From assembly GCF_029892425.1 (NCBI RefSeq), contig NZ_JARXWB010000033.1, forward strand, positions 1 to 64,000: 64,000 bases of DNA. Reading direction: 5' to 3'. This document shows, piece by piece, positions 33,307 through 41,205 of the stretch. The DNA comes from Bradyrhizobium sp. BR13661. Its GTDB lineage: Bacteria > Pseudomonadota > Alphaproteobacteria > Rhizobiales > Xanthobacteraceae. The notes under the pieces were generated by a model. That model worked only from the letters and a program-made list of their open reading frames with translations. It had not been told where the DNA came from and ran no database searches. The position numbers and the translations under genes were made by a program. Numbering within the stretch: the stretch's first letter is position 1; every line of letters begins with the position of its first letter.

Positions 33307-34269
33307 TCACGCCGCCACTGTCGGCGCCTTCTGGCGCCGGGCGCGAGCATAGAGCGCGGCCACCGCGCAGGACGCCATCCGCGCGCGCGGCGAATCCGCC
33401 CGCGACGTCAGAACAACGGGCACACGGGCGCCCAGCACGATGCCGGCACCATCCGCCTTGGCGAAGTAGGCGAGGTTCTTGGCCAGCATGTTGCCGGCCT
33501 CCAGGTCGGGGACGACCAGGATCTGCGCCCGGCCGGCGACCTCCGACGTGATGCCCTTGATCCGCGCGGCCTCAGGGTCGATGGCATTGTCGAATGCCAG
33601 CGGACCGTCCAGCAGCCCGCCGGTGATCTGGCCGCGGTCGGCCATCTTGCAGAGGGCGGCGGCCTCGATCGTGGATGGAATTTTCGACGTCACGGTCTCC
33701 ACCGCCGACAGGATCGCAACCCGCGGCGTGTGGCCAAAGCCGGCCTGGTTATACAGATCGATCGCGTTCTGGATGATGTCGCGCTTGGCGTCGAGATCGG
33801 GGAAGATGTTAATGGCGGCATCCGTGACAAAGATGGTCTCGGCATAAGCAGGTACGTCCATGACGAAGACATGGCTGATGCGTCTGTCGGTGCGCAGGCC
33901 GCCGGCCTTGGCGGTGACGGCGCGCATCAGCTCGTCGGTGTGCAGGCTGCCCTTCATAAGCAGCTCGCCCCGCGCAGCATGAATGAGCTCGACGCCCTTG
34001 GCGGCGGCATCGTCGCTATGCGCGGCATCCACGATCTCGAAGCCGGAGACGTCGAGATCGAATTTGGTGGCGATCTCCCTGATCTTCCGCTCCGGCCCCA
34101 CCAGGATCGGCCGAATGATCCCCGCGCTGGCGCTGTCGACGGCACCGCGCAGCGAGGTCTCGTCGCAGGGGTGGACGACGACAGTCGGCGTCGGCGGCGC
34201 GGCCCTCGCCGCCGCGATCAGGCGGTCATATTTGCTGCCGTGTTGGGCTTGCGTCGTCTCGGTCGACAT
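33307..34269 (-). CDS. pta: Phosphate acetyltransferase (Pta/Ptb-like)
   Basis: The 320-residue protein is a short Pta/phosphate-butyryltransferase-type acyltransferase. It contains GIIRPILVGPERKI near 48-61, LMKGSLHTDELMRAV near 103-117, FVTDAAINIFPDL and the C-terminal DLEAGNMLAKNL. It interconverts acetyl-CoA (or another short acyl-CoA) and acyl-phosphate, feeding the adjacent acetate kinase. The start at 34269 is supported by CGGGAGTG. The stop overlaps the first possible ackA start. Acyl-chain preference is not predictable. Confidence 0.9.
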   Translation of the reverse strand: MSTETTQAQHGSKYDRLIAAARAAPPTPTVVVHPCDETSLRGAVDSASAGIIRPILVGPERKIREIATKFDLDVSGFEIVDAAHSDDAAAKGVELIHAARGELLMKGSLHTDELMRAVTAKAGGLRTDRRISHVFVMDVPAYAETIFVTDAAINIFPDLDAKRDIIQNAIDLYNQAGFGHTPRVAILSAVETVTSKIPSTIEAAALCKMADRGQITGGLLDGPLAFDNAIDPEAARIKGITSEVAGRAQILVVPDLEAGNMLAKNLAYFAKADGAGIVLGARVPVVLTSRADSPRARMASCAVAALYARARRQKAPTVAA

Positions 34270-34298
34270 CCTGTCACTCCCGCTTCCACCCATGCGCG

Positions 34299-36533
34299 CT
34301 ACGACGCCCGTGCCTTTGAGTCGGCCTTGGGGTCGAAAGGGGCGACATTCGACGTCCACTCTCCTTCCCCGTCCAGTCCGAACAGTTCGGCGACGCGCTT
34401 GAGACGGCTGGCGCGCTCGCCGGTGATATCCTCGCTGGCCGATAACACTTCGCGCATCGTGGCGAAGGCGGCGCGCCGCTGGTTCATGTCGTCAGGCAAC
34501 AATCCGGGGATCGCCGCAAGCGCGGCCTCGCGATCGAGCAGCAGCATGAAGAACTGCTCGCGTACGAGCATCTTGAACTCTGCGAGCGACATCCGCGGGC
34601 CGATCTGGTCACGCCGGACCTGCCGCAGCGCCTCGATGCTGCGCTCGTCGACCATGCCGCGCGCGGAGCCCACATAGAGCAGCGCCCGGATCGCCGCCTC
34701 GCGAAGGCCGCCCTCGCCGATGCGGGATTTCAGCTCGGCAATGCGCTTTGCGAGCATCGCCTGATGCTCGGCCGACATCTCGCGCCGCCGCGACGGCACC
34801 GAATTCGGATCGATGCCGAGGGCGGCCTGGAGTACGGGCGAGCCGTAGATATTAAGGAACAGGGTTTCGCTCAACGCCTCCGCGGCGTCACGCCAGCTAT
34901 CGAGCGCATGGACGATCTGCTTCGACATCTGCTCCTGGAATGCCAGGAACGGATTGTCCTTCGAGACCGGCTTGCGATTATCCTCGACGCCGTCGGCTGC
35001 CGACTTGATCGTGGACATCCAGGGATTCTTGCTGCTGAAGATCTCATATTGCAGCCGCAAGGGGTGCATGTTGCGCGCCCAGTCCGCGAGCTGCGGCGTC
35101 ACCATCCCCTTCACCAGCGGCCGCAGGAATTTCTGATAGGCTGCAAGATTAAGCTCGGAGACGCGCTTGGCGGCGGCGAAGCGGCGCTCGTCCTCGGGTG
35201 AATTGCCGCCCATGGCCCTGATGTCGTCCAGCGTCCGGGCCTCGCAGCGCATCACCCATTGGCCGCTCGCGAGATCGGCATTGAGCGTCTCGTTGCCCCG
35301 CGCCTCGAACGTCGCCTCATAGAGCCCCGGCGGCAGCACATCGATCAGGTCGATATTGCTGGAGAATTCGGCATGTTCCTTCTTCGCCACGCCGCCGGAG
35401 ACGAAGATGCCGAGATGGCCGATGCTCTCATGCACGGTGTAGACGATGGTCTGGCCATAGGCCCTGATCTCGTCGACATCGGCGTAGCATTCCAGGATCC
35501 AGTCCAGTGCCTGCTGTGGCGGGGTGACGTTGTCGCCTTTGGAGCAGAACACCACGATCGGCGAGCGGATATTGCGCAGGTCGACCTTCTGCCCATCCGA
35601 CATCTCGATGCGACCGGCGGCGAGATTGTTGCCGATGAACAGCTCATCGACGATGAACTGAATCTCCTCGGCATTGAGGTTGACGTGCCCGCCCCACCAG
35701 CGCTCGAAATCGAGATAGCGCTCGGCCTCGGTGTCGACCTTGGAATAGACGTTGTACTGCTTGGTCCAGAGCGTGTTCGACGGGTTCTGGTTCTCGAAGT
35801 TCTGCACCAGCCAGGCGCCGTCGAACTTGCCGCCGCCGAGGTCGCTGGTCAGCGCCGTCAGCCAGCTGCCGCCCATCAGGCCGCCGGAATATCGCATCGG
35901 ATACTGGCCGTGCACCCCTGCCCAATAGGCAAGCGGCGCGCCGGCGATGATCAGGGGGCCGAACAGCTGCGGCCGCAGCGATGCCAGGATCATGACGGCC
36001 CAACCGGCCTGGCAATTGCCGATCACGCAGGGCTTGCCATCGGCATCAGGGTGCCGGCTGATCACCGTCTCGATGAACTTCGCCTCCGCGTGGGCGATGC
36101 GCTCGATGGTCTGGCCCGGCATCGGCTCGGGCAGAAAACCAATGAAATAGCAGGGATGTCCCGCCCTCATCGCGACGCCGATCTCGCTGTCCGCCTTGAA
36201 GCCGCCGATCCCCGGACCGTGGCCCGCGCGCGGATCGACCACGATAAACGGCCGCCGGCTCATGTCGATCTCGACATCCTTGGGCGGAATGATGCGCACC
36301 AGCGCGTAGTTGACCGGCTCGTCCAGCGTGCGGCCGTCCGTGATCAATTCGGCGGCATATTGCAGCACATGCGGTGCGGTTTGCGCGACGTGCTCGCGAT
36401 ATTGGTCTCCACGCTGGCGCATGATGTCCATGAACAGCACACTGCGCTGTCCCGCATCGACCATATATTCCACGGCGGAAGAGACCAGACCCGACATCGG
36501 GCCGCCGGGCAGTTTCATATTTTCTGTCGTCAT
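34299..36533 (-). CDS. DUF3141 protein, PHA-synthase-like
   Basis: The 744-residue protein is of the DUF3141 family. Its N-terminal half is an alpha/beta-hydrolase-like domain related to class I PHA synthases. The lipase-like box GNCQAGWA places a cysteine nucleophile at C174, as in PhaC. CYFIGFLPEPMPGQTIE near 128-144 and VFCSKGDNVTPPQQALDW carry the expected downstream elements, and SIGHLGIFVSGGVAKKEH the likely catalytic His. The C-terminal 300 residues are helical and unassigned. The start at 36533 is 53 bases after a FixK-type box. It leads the pta-ackA-fabI operon. Polyester synthase activity is plausible but unproven. Confidence 0.88.
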   Translation of the reverse strand: MTTENMKLPGGPMSGLVSSAVEYMVDAGQRSVLFMDIMRQRGDQYREHVAQTAPHVLQYAAELITDGRTLDEPVNYALVRIIPPKDVEIDMSRRPFIVVDPRAGHGPGIGGFKADSEIGVAMRAGHPCYFIGFLPEPMPGQTIERIAHAEAKFIETVISRHPDADGKPCVIGNCQAGWAVMILASLRPQLFGPLIIAGAPLAYWAGVHGQYPMRYSGGLMGGSWLTALTSDLGGGKFDGAWLVQNFENQNPSNTLWTKQYNVYSKVDTEAERYLDFERWWGGHVNLNAEEIQFIVDELFIGNNLAAGRIEMSDGQKVDLRNIRSPIVVFCSKGDNVTPPQQALDWILECYADVDEIRAYGQTIVYTVHESIGHLGIFVSGGVAKKEHAEFSSNIDLIDVLPPGLYEATFEARGNETLNADLASGQWVMRCEARTLDDIRAMGGNSPEDERRFAAAKRVSELNLAAYQKFLRPLVKGMVTPQLADWARNMHPLRLQYEIFSSKNPWMSTIKSAADGVEDNRKPVSKDNPFLAFQEQMSKQIVHALDSWRDAAEALSETLFLNIYGSPVLQAALGIDPNSVPSRRREMSAEHQAMLAKRIAELKSRIGEGGLREAAIRALLYVGSARGMVDERSIEALRQVRRDQIGPRMSLAEFKMLVREQFFMLLLDREAALAAIPGLLPDDMNQRRAAFATMREVLSASEDITGERASRLKRVAELFGLDGEGEWTSNVAPFDPKADSKARAS

Positions 36534-36586
36534 GTTCGACCTCGCCGTCGCGCATGACCATTCAATGTGCACTGCGTCAGAGGACG

Positions 36587-36600
36587 TTGATTTAGGTCAA
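36587..36600. promoter_or_regulatory. FixK/FNR-type box upstream of DUF3141-pta-ackA-fabI
   Basis: TTGATTTAGGTCAA fits TTGA-N6-TCAA. It overlaps the stop codon of the AI-2E permease gene (36597) and ends 53 bases before the DUF3141 start. Confidence 0.78.
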
Positions 36601-37688
36601 CGGTCAGCAACAACATCCGACGCCGGCGCGGCACGTTCGATGCGGATCCAGGCCGCCGCGAGTTCCCAGGCAACCGCTAGAATGATCGGCCCGATGAAGA
36701 GACCGATGATCCCGTGCGCAAGCGTTCCGCCGATCACGCCGATCAAGATCACCAGCGTCGGCGTGGTCAGCCCGCGTCCCATCACCAGCGGTTTCAAGAT
36801 GTTGTCGAGGAGACCGACGATGACGAGGAATATCGTCAGAGGCAGTGCCGTGGTCACGTCCTTATCCATCCATAGCCAGATGATGACGGGAATAAGGACA
36901 ATCGCCGCGCCGATCTGCACGATCGACAGCAACAGAACGATGACAGCGAGCAGGCCCGCGCTCGGAATGGCCGCGAGCTTGAAGCCGATGCCGGCCAGCA
37001 AGGCCTGAATGATCGCAACGCCGATCACGCCCTGCGACACCGCGCGGATGGTCGCACCGGAGAGCTCCAGAAAATGCTCGCTCTGCTCAGGCACGATCCG
37101 GAACAGGAAACCGCGGATCGCGCCGGCGAGCTGTGGCCCGTACGGAAAAAGGAGTCCGGCGACCAGCACCGACAGCAGGAACTGCAGCGTACCGATGCCG
37201 GCGCTGCCGGCAAATGACAACATGAACCCGGCGACCGGCTTCAGATATGGCGTCACCTCGCGCAGCACCGCGCGGACATTGGTGTAGGCCAGATTCCAGA
37301 GATCGTAGAGCTGAGGACCGATCAAAGGCCAACTCTTGATCTGCTCGGGCGCGGCCTGAAGCGCGAGATCACCGGCACTGATCTGGCTTGCGATATCCCT
37401 GATACCCTCGACGGCGCCGAGTCCCAGCCACGCCGCGGGGCCGATGACAATGCCGAGCATGACCACAGTGAGAATAGCCGCCGCGATGCGCGGGCTGCCG
37501 CCCAGGATTTTCGCGAGCGAACTGAAAACCGGATAGAACGCCACCGCCAGCACCGCACTCCAGGTCAGGATCGGTATGAACGGCTTGACGATCAGGAAGG
37601 TCCAGATGATCAGCAGCGCCAGCAATGCAAGCCGGATCACGAGCTGAACGACGGCGTCTGCAGGTAGAAGGCTGCGAATTGTCTTCAC
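36597..37688 (-). CDS. AI-2E-family permease (PerM/TqsA-like)
   Basis: The 363-residue protein has about eight TM helices. Family segments include FLIVKPFIPILTWSAVLAVAFYP (25-47), LLAGIGFKLAAIPSAGLLAVIVLLLSIVQIG (about 230-260) and IGGTLAHGIIGLFIGPIILAVAWEL near the C-terminus. The family includes putative autoinducer exporters and Na+/H+ antiporters; no substrate can be given. It is very similar to the permease at 55854. It is divergent from the broken GNAT gene, with the FixK-type box at 37755 between them. Confidence 0.88.
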   Translation of the reverse strand: MKTIRSLLPADAVVQLVIRLALLALLIIWTFLIVKPFIPILTWSAVLAVAFYPVFSSLAKILGGSPRIAAAILTVVMLGIVIGPAAWLGLGAVEGIRDIASQISAGDLALQAAPEQIKSWPLIGPQLYDLWNLAYTNVRAVLREVTPYLKPVAGFMLSFAGSAGIGTLQFLLSVLVAGLLFPYGPQLAGAIRGFLFRIVPEQSEHFLELSGATIRAVSQGVIGVAIIQALLAGIGFKLAAIPSAGLLAVIVLLLSIVQIGAAIVLIPVIIWLWMDKDVTTALPLTIFLVIVGLLDNILKPLVMGRGLTTPTLVILIGVIGGTLAHGIIGLFIGPIILAVAWELAAAWIRIERAAPASDVVADR

Positions 37689-37754
37689 GATCTGGACCTT
37701 GTCTTGCGGAACGGCGGTTTCGGCGAGCGTAGTGGCCCAGCTCCCGAAATTGGG

Positions 37755-37768
37755 TTGATCCAGATCAA
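37755..37768. promoter_or_regulatory. FixK/FNR-type box, divergent
   Basis: TTGATCCAGATCAA is close to the ideal FixK box. It ends 66 bases from the AI-2E permease start (37688) and 55 bases from the GNAT start (37824). Confidence 0.82.
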
Positions 37769-37823
37769 GCGATTTACGGCGATCGACGGCGTTATCGGCT
37801 CAGGAGCTTCGCGAGATCACCGC

Positions 37824-38376
37824 ATGACAGATACCGCACATTATCTGCGTCATGAGCAATTGCGCGACGGCGCGCCAGTCGACATCCGCGCGCAACGCCC
37901 CGACGACGAAGCTGGAATGCTCGCCGCGCTGGACCAGACTAGCACGCAGTCGCGTCAGCGCCGCTTCTTCATCCCGAAGCTAGCACTTCTCGGACAAGGA
38001 GCGCGACTTCTTCATGGAGATCGATTTCGTGCAGCATGTTGCGCTGGTGGCCTGTGTGGACGATGCAGGCCGCAGCAGCATCGTCGGCGGCGGCCGTTAC
38101 GTCGTCGCCAAGCCGGGCAGTGCCGAGATGGCGTTCATGGTGATTGACGCCTGGCAGGGCCGCGGCATCGGCACGATGCTCGCGCGTCACCTCATCGCAA
38201 TCGCGCGCGAGGCCGGGCTGACCGAGCTGGTCGCGGAAGTCCTGCGCGAGAATATTGCGATGCGCCGCGTGTTCGAGCGGCTGGGCTTCGTGGCCGGCGC
38301 CAGGAGCGATCCCGACACGATCCATCTGGTGCTGGACCTCACCGGCTTACCGCAAGACGGTGCTGCACTGCGCTAA
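37824..38376 (+). pseudogene. GNAT acetyltransferase interrupted by a frameshift
   Basis: The N-terminal part starts at 37824 (MTDTAHYLRHEQLRDG) and runs through VDIRAQRPDDEAGMLAALDQ to FIPKLALL. The frame then changes near 37980-37990: reading one base later gives SDKERDFFMEIDFVQHVALVA. This continues as a normal GNAT domain (AFMVIDAWQGRGIGTMLARHL with the acetyl-CoA loop, ENIAMRRVFERLGF) to 38376. The two halves fit as one roughly 184-residue protein of the type often found at the end of larger acetyl-CoA-binding proteins. It could be a real pseudogene or a one-base sequence error. The FixK-type box at 37755 sits upstream. Confidence 0.7.
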
Positions 38377-38464
38377 TCCTGTCCCCTGCTCTATCCATCT
38401 GCCTGAAAAAGCCAGGAGACAAGCCGCTGGAAAGGTGTAGGATTCGACAAAACGGAGGAGCGGC

Positions 38465-38635
38465 ATGTTTGAAATCACCGGTTTCGACACGGCGGGCGTC
38501 GTCAACCTCAAGCGGGAGTCTCTCGCCGCCGCCCTGAAGAAGGCCAGGGAGTTGATCCAGGACGGGTGCCACGACGTCCAGATTGTCGACCCCAATGGTC
38601 GAGTCTACACCTCCTTCGAGGAGCAGGCCGCCTAG
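38465..38635 (+). CDS. Small ORF of 56 residues, unknown
   Basis: An open frame with the strong ribosome site GGAGGAG begins MFEITGFDTAGVV and ends FEEQAA. The product has a helical middle (RESLAAALKKARELI) and a DVQIVDPNGRVYTSF segment resembling small DUF-type regulatory proteins. It has no signal peptide. Codon use matches its neighbours. I cannot name a family. It follows the frameshifted GNAT gene by about 90 bases on the same strand. Confidence 0.6.
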   Translation: MFEITGFDTAGVVNLKRESLAAALKKARELIQDGCHDVQIVDPNGRVYTSFEEQAA

Positions 38636-38866
38636 CCGCCCCGCATATCTCCCCATCGCATCAACTCCTTCCGATCGAGCAAGCGCATCTTGTGCGATGC
38701 GGCGAGCGTTCCGCCGCGTGGCGAGAAGCAGCTTCCAAAGCTGGATGGAAGCGCCATTGCGGTGCGGCACGCCTGCTGCAAGCTCGCGTTTGCCATGTCG
38801 TTGCCAATCAACTGAATTGAGCGCACGCTCCCTTCAGGCGCGCAGACGCCACAGAGGGAGCGAAAC

Positions 38867-39109
38867 ATGAAGGAACCCGGCCTGGATGGTCGCCACCGGG
38901 ACAAGGATGGCGCGATCAGCAAGAAGCACGGCAACACGCTGGTCGGTACGTTGCGCAAGATCTATGGAAAGGGTTTTGCGGCCGGATATCCGGATGCGAC
39001 GACACTCAGCGAGGTCTTGCATCAGTTGAACGAGACGTCGCTAAGCCAGTTGCGCCGCGATCATGACACCGGGCATTTGGGCCACAAGATCGACCACGTC
39101 CCGAAGTGA
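38867..39109 (+). CDS. Small basic protein of unknown function
   Basis: The 80-residue protein has no TM segment or signal peptide. It reads RHRDKDGAISKKHGNTLVGTLRKIYGKGF then LSEVLHQLNETSLSQLRRDHDTGHL, a pattern I recall from small conserved Rhizobiales proteins without function. The ribosome site GAGGGAG lies five to six bases upstream. The basic N-terminal half could bind nucleic acid, but that is a guess. Confidence 0.68.
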   Translation: MKEPGLDGRHRDKDGAISKKHGNTLVGTLRKIYGKGFAAGYPDATTLSEVLHQLNETSLSQLRRDHDTGHLGHKIDHVPK

Positions 39110-39228
39110 CTGCCCTCACTCCGACGCCGACCCGGCACGCCACCTGATCGGTCACGTCCCGCACTTGGCGCAGACCGTTGAGCCGCCCGATAGCGGGCGC
39201 TAGGATGAGCCTTTTTACGGAGGCTCAT

Positions 39229-39471
39229 TTGAAACAGGTCATGATTGCTGTCGCAGCTGTCGCGCTGCTCTCCACCTCGCCTGCCCGATCCCAGCCGCTC
39301 GTCGATCCCAGCAAGGTTGCGCCCGAATACCGCGAGGCCGCCGAAAAGCGCCGCGCCGAGCAGCTCCGTCAGCGCGAATGCGCCCAGAAAGCTGATTTGG
39401 TGAAGGTGCTGCCGCGCGATCGGGCCGACTTCGTCAATCGCTGCCTGGATGCGATGGCTGCGAAGCAATAG
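39229..39471 (+). CDS. Small exported protein, unknown
   Basis: With a TTG start at 39229, preceded by GGAGG at five bases, the 80-residue product begins with a compact signal peptide (KQVMIAVAAVALLSTSPARSQ). A short, charged helical domain with two cysteines (RECAQKADL, NRCLDAMAAKQ) follows. The in-frame ATG at 39205 would put eight extra residues before the signal and lacks a good ribosome site. The cysteine pair suggests a periplasmic disulfide. The function is unknown. Confidence 0.62.
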   Translation: MKQVMIAVAAVALLSTSPARSQPLVDPSKVAPEYREAAEKRRAEQLRQRECAQKADLVKVLPRDRADFVNRCLDAMAAKQ

Positions 39472-39553
39472 TCCGCGCAAATGGCCTTTAGGCTTTCTTC
39501 AGATATTCGGCTCACCTTGGCCGCCGATTTTCAGTGTTCATTGTTGTCGCCGC

Positions 39554-39844
39554 ATGAGTTCCGTCCAGATCCAGTGCACGCGTTGCAAGACGATGTTTCG
39601 CGATCGGGCGGGACGGCTGCAGGACGGCTATTCCAGACAGTGTCCCAGTTGCGAGGTGGTGCTGTTCTTCGCCGAGGACTCGCCCCATCCGTTCATCAAG
39701 CGGGCCATGAAAAGCGCGCGCAGGGTCCGGAAGGAACAGCGCGAGGCCGAGGCGGTCAGGATCACGGCCCCGCAAGAACCGCGCGTTGCTCCCCGCTCGC
39801 GATCCTCAGTAAGTCGTGCGCGGGCACAGGGCCGATCAGATTAG
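39554..39844 (+). CDS. Small zinc-ribbon-like protein
   Basis: The 96-residue protein has two CxxC knuckles (CTRCKTMFRDRAGRL ... CPSCEVVLFF) within the first 40 residues, a likely zinc ribbon. A basic Arg-rich tail (SARRVRKEQREAEAVR, SRARAQGRSD) follows. Such proteins often bind nucleic acid, though nothing specific can be said. It is convergent with the LysR gene, with stops only six bases apart. Confidence 0.62.
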   Translation: MSSVQIQCTRCKTMFRDRAGRLQDGYSRQCPSCEVVLFFAEDSPHPFIKRAMKSARRVRKEQREAEAVRITAPQEPRVAPRSRSSVSRARAQGRSD

Positions 39845-39850
39845 CGTTGA

Positions 39851-40771
39851 TCAGGTCGTCTCGATCCAGATGCCAGCGTCCGATTGTGCGCGGATATGGT
39901 CGACCAGAAAGTCCGAAAACACCCTGATCTTCGCCGGCAGCCGGACGCGGTTCTGATAGGCCACGTTCATCGTCAGCAACGGCAGTTCCCAGTCGGTCAG
40001 GACAGGCACGAGCCTGCCGGAGGCGATGTCGCTCTGGACGATATAGAGCGGCTGGATCAGGATGCCGAGCCCTGCGCGCGCAGCGCCGCAGATGATCTGG
40101 CCATCATTGCTATCGAGCGTCGGCGCAATCCGGACGGTCTGCGTCGCACTGCCCTTGCTCAATCGCAGCGAATAGGGATCGTTGGCGAGGTTGTAGACCA
40201 GCATGTCGTGACGCGCGAGATCGGCGGGATGCGCAGGCGTGCCGTGCGTCTCCAGATAGGATGGCGCGGCCGCCAGCACGCGGCGCATCTGCCCGATGCG
40301 ACGGATGATGATGTTGGAATCCGGCTCCTGCTCGCGCGTGCGGATCGCAACGTCGATGCCGGCCTCGATGAAATCAGGGTAGCGGTTGGCGGCGATGATC
40401 TGGACGTCGAGCTTTGGGTAGAGCTTGCGAAACGCCGGCAGCATCGGCGCCATGTAGATCATCGCAAAGGACAGCGAGCTGGTGACGCGCAGCATGCCCT
40501 TGGGCGACAGCGCACGATCGCTGACGGCGTCTTCGGCCTCCGCAAGCTCGTTCAGCAGCGTGCCGCAACGCTGCAGCAGCTCCTGCCCGGCCTCGGTCAG
40601 CCATTGCCGGCGCGTATTGCGCTCGATCAGCCGGACCGCGAGCCGCTCCTCCAGCGCGCTGAGGTGCCGGCTTGCCGCCGCGTTCGACATCCGCAAGCTA
40701 TCGGCGGCCTTGGAGAGGCTGCCGAACTCGGCTGTCTTCGAGAATACCTCGAGCTGGAGCAGGCGGTCCAT
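39851..40771 (-). CDS. LysR-family transcriptional regulator
   Basis: The 306-residue LTTR has an N-terminal winged HTH (residues 1-60: LEVFSKTAEFGSLSKAADSL, SNAAASRHLSALEERLAVRLIERN). A periplasmic-binding-like effector domain follows at about 90-295. It is divergent from the Dabb-maleylacetate reductase operon, the standard layout for an LTTR that activates an aromatic catabolic operon in response to a pathway intermediate. The inducer is unknown. Confidence 0.9.
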   Translation of the reverse strand: MDRLLQLEVFSKTAEFGSLSKAADSLRMSNAAASRHLSALEERLAVRLIERNTRRQWLTEAGQELLQRCGTLLNELAEAEDAVSDRALSPKGMLRVTSSLSFAMIYMAPMLPAFRKLYPKLDVQIIAANRYPDFIEAGIDVAIRTREQEPDSNIIIRRIGQMRRVLAAAPSYLETHGTPAHPADLARHDMLVYNLANDPYSLRLSKGSATQTVRIAPTLDSNDGQIICGAARAGLGILIQPLYIVQSDIASGRLVPVLTDWELPLLTMNVAYQNRVRLPAKIRVFSDFLVDHIRAQSDAGIWIETT

Positions 40772-40878
40772 TCTTCCTCATAGTGGAAAAGAGACTTACG
40801 ATTTTTGGTCTTTATTTCCGATTTCTGCAAGGCAAAATGCGCTCAACAAGAAAGATCACAGGCGAGGAATTCAGGGAA
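40772..40878. promoter_or_regulatory. Divergent promoter region between the LysR gene and the catabolic operon
   Basis: These 107 bases are AT-richer than the surroundings and separate divergent starts. They should contain the LTTR operator (T-N11-A type) and both promoters. Several T-N11-A matches can be drawn in such AT-rich sequence, so I do not single one out. Confidence 0.55.
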
Positions 40879-41205
40879 ATGTCGGGTCCGATCAAGCACA
40901 TCGTGATGTGGCGGCTGCGCGCGGAGACGGCCGCAGAACGCCTGGCGGCCCGGACCAAGGTCAAAACCCTGTTTGAGGGCCTCAAGGGCCGGATCGACGG
41001 CCTCACCCATATCGAGGTCGGCGTCGATGTCAGCGATGTCGATTACGCCTGCGACGTTGTCCTCGTCACCGAGTTTACCGACAGCAGCGCCTTGAAGGCC
41101 TACGCCACCCATCCGGAACATCTGCGGGTGCGCGAGGAGCTCGGCGACTTGCGGATCGGACGCTTCCAGGTGGATTATCCCGTTAAACAAGAGACCGGCG
41201 CATGA
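40879..41205 (+). CDS. Dabb (stress-responsive A/B barrel) protein
   Basis: The 108-residue protein is of the Dabb family of small dimeric ferredoxin-like barrels. It opens IKHIVMWRLRAET, contains GRIDGLTHIEVGVDVS, and ends with YATHPEHLRVREEL, the family's conserved HPxH-type segment. Its role may be handling a reactive aromatic intermediate, but this is not known. It is the first gene of the catabolic operon and overlaps the maleylacetate reductase start (ATGA). Confidence 0.85.
   Translation: MSGPIKHIVMWRLRAETAAERLAARTKVKTLFEGLKGRIDGLTHIEVGVDVSDVDYACDVVLVTEFTDSSALKAYATHPEHLRVREELGDLRIGRFQVDYPVKQETGA

Noticed and set aside
38566..38866. Possible small ORFs between the 56-codon gene and the gene at 38867
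   Set aside because: Several frames stay open, but none has both a start codon and a ribosome site, so I list the stretch as non-coding.
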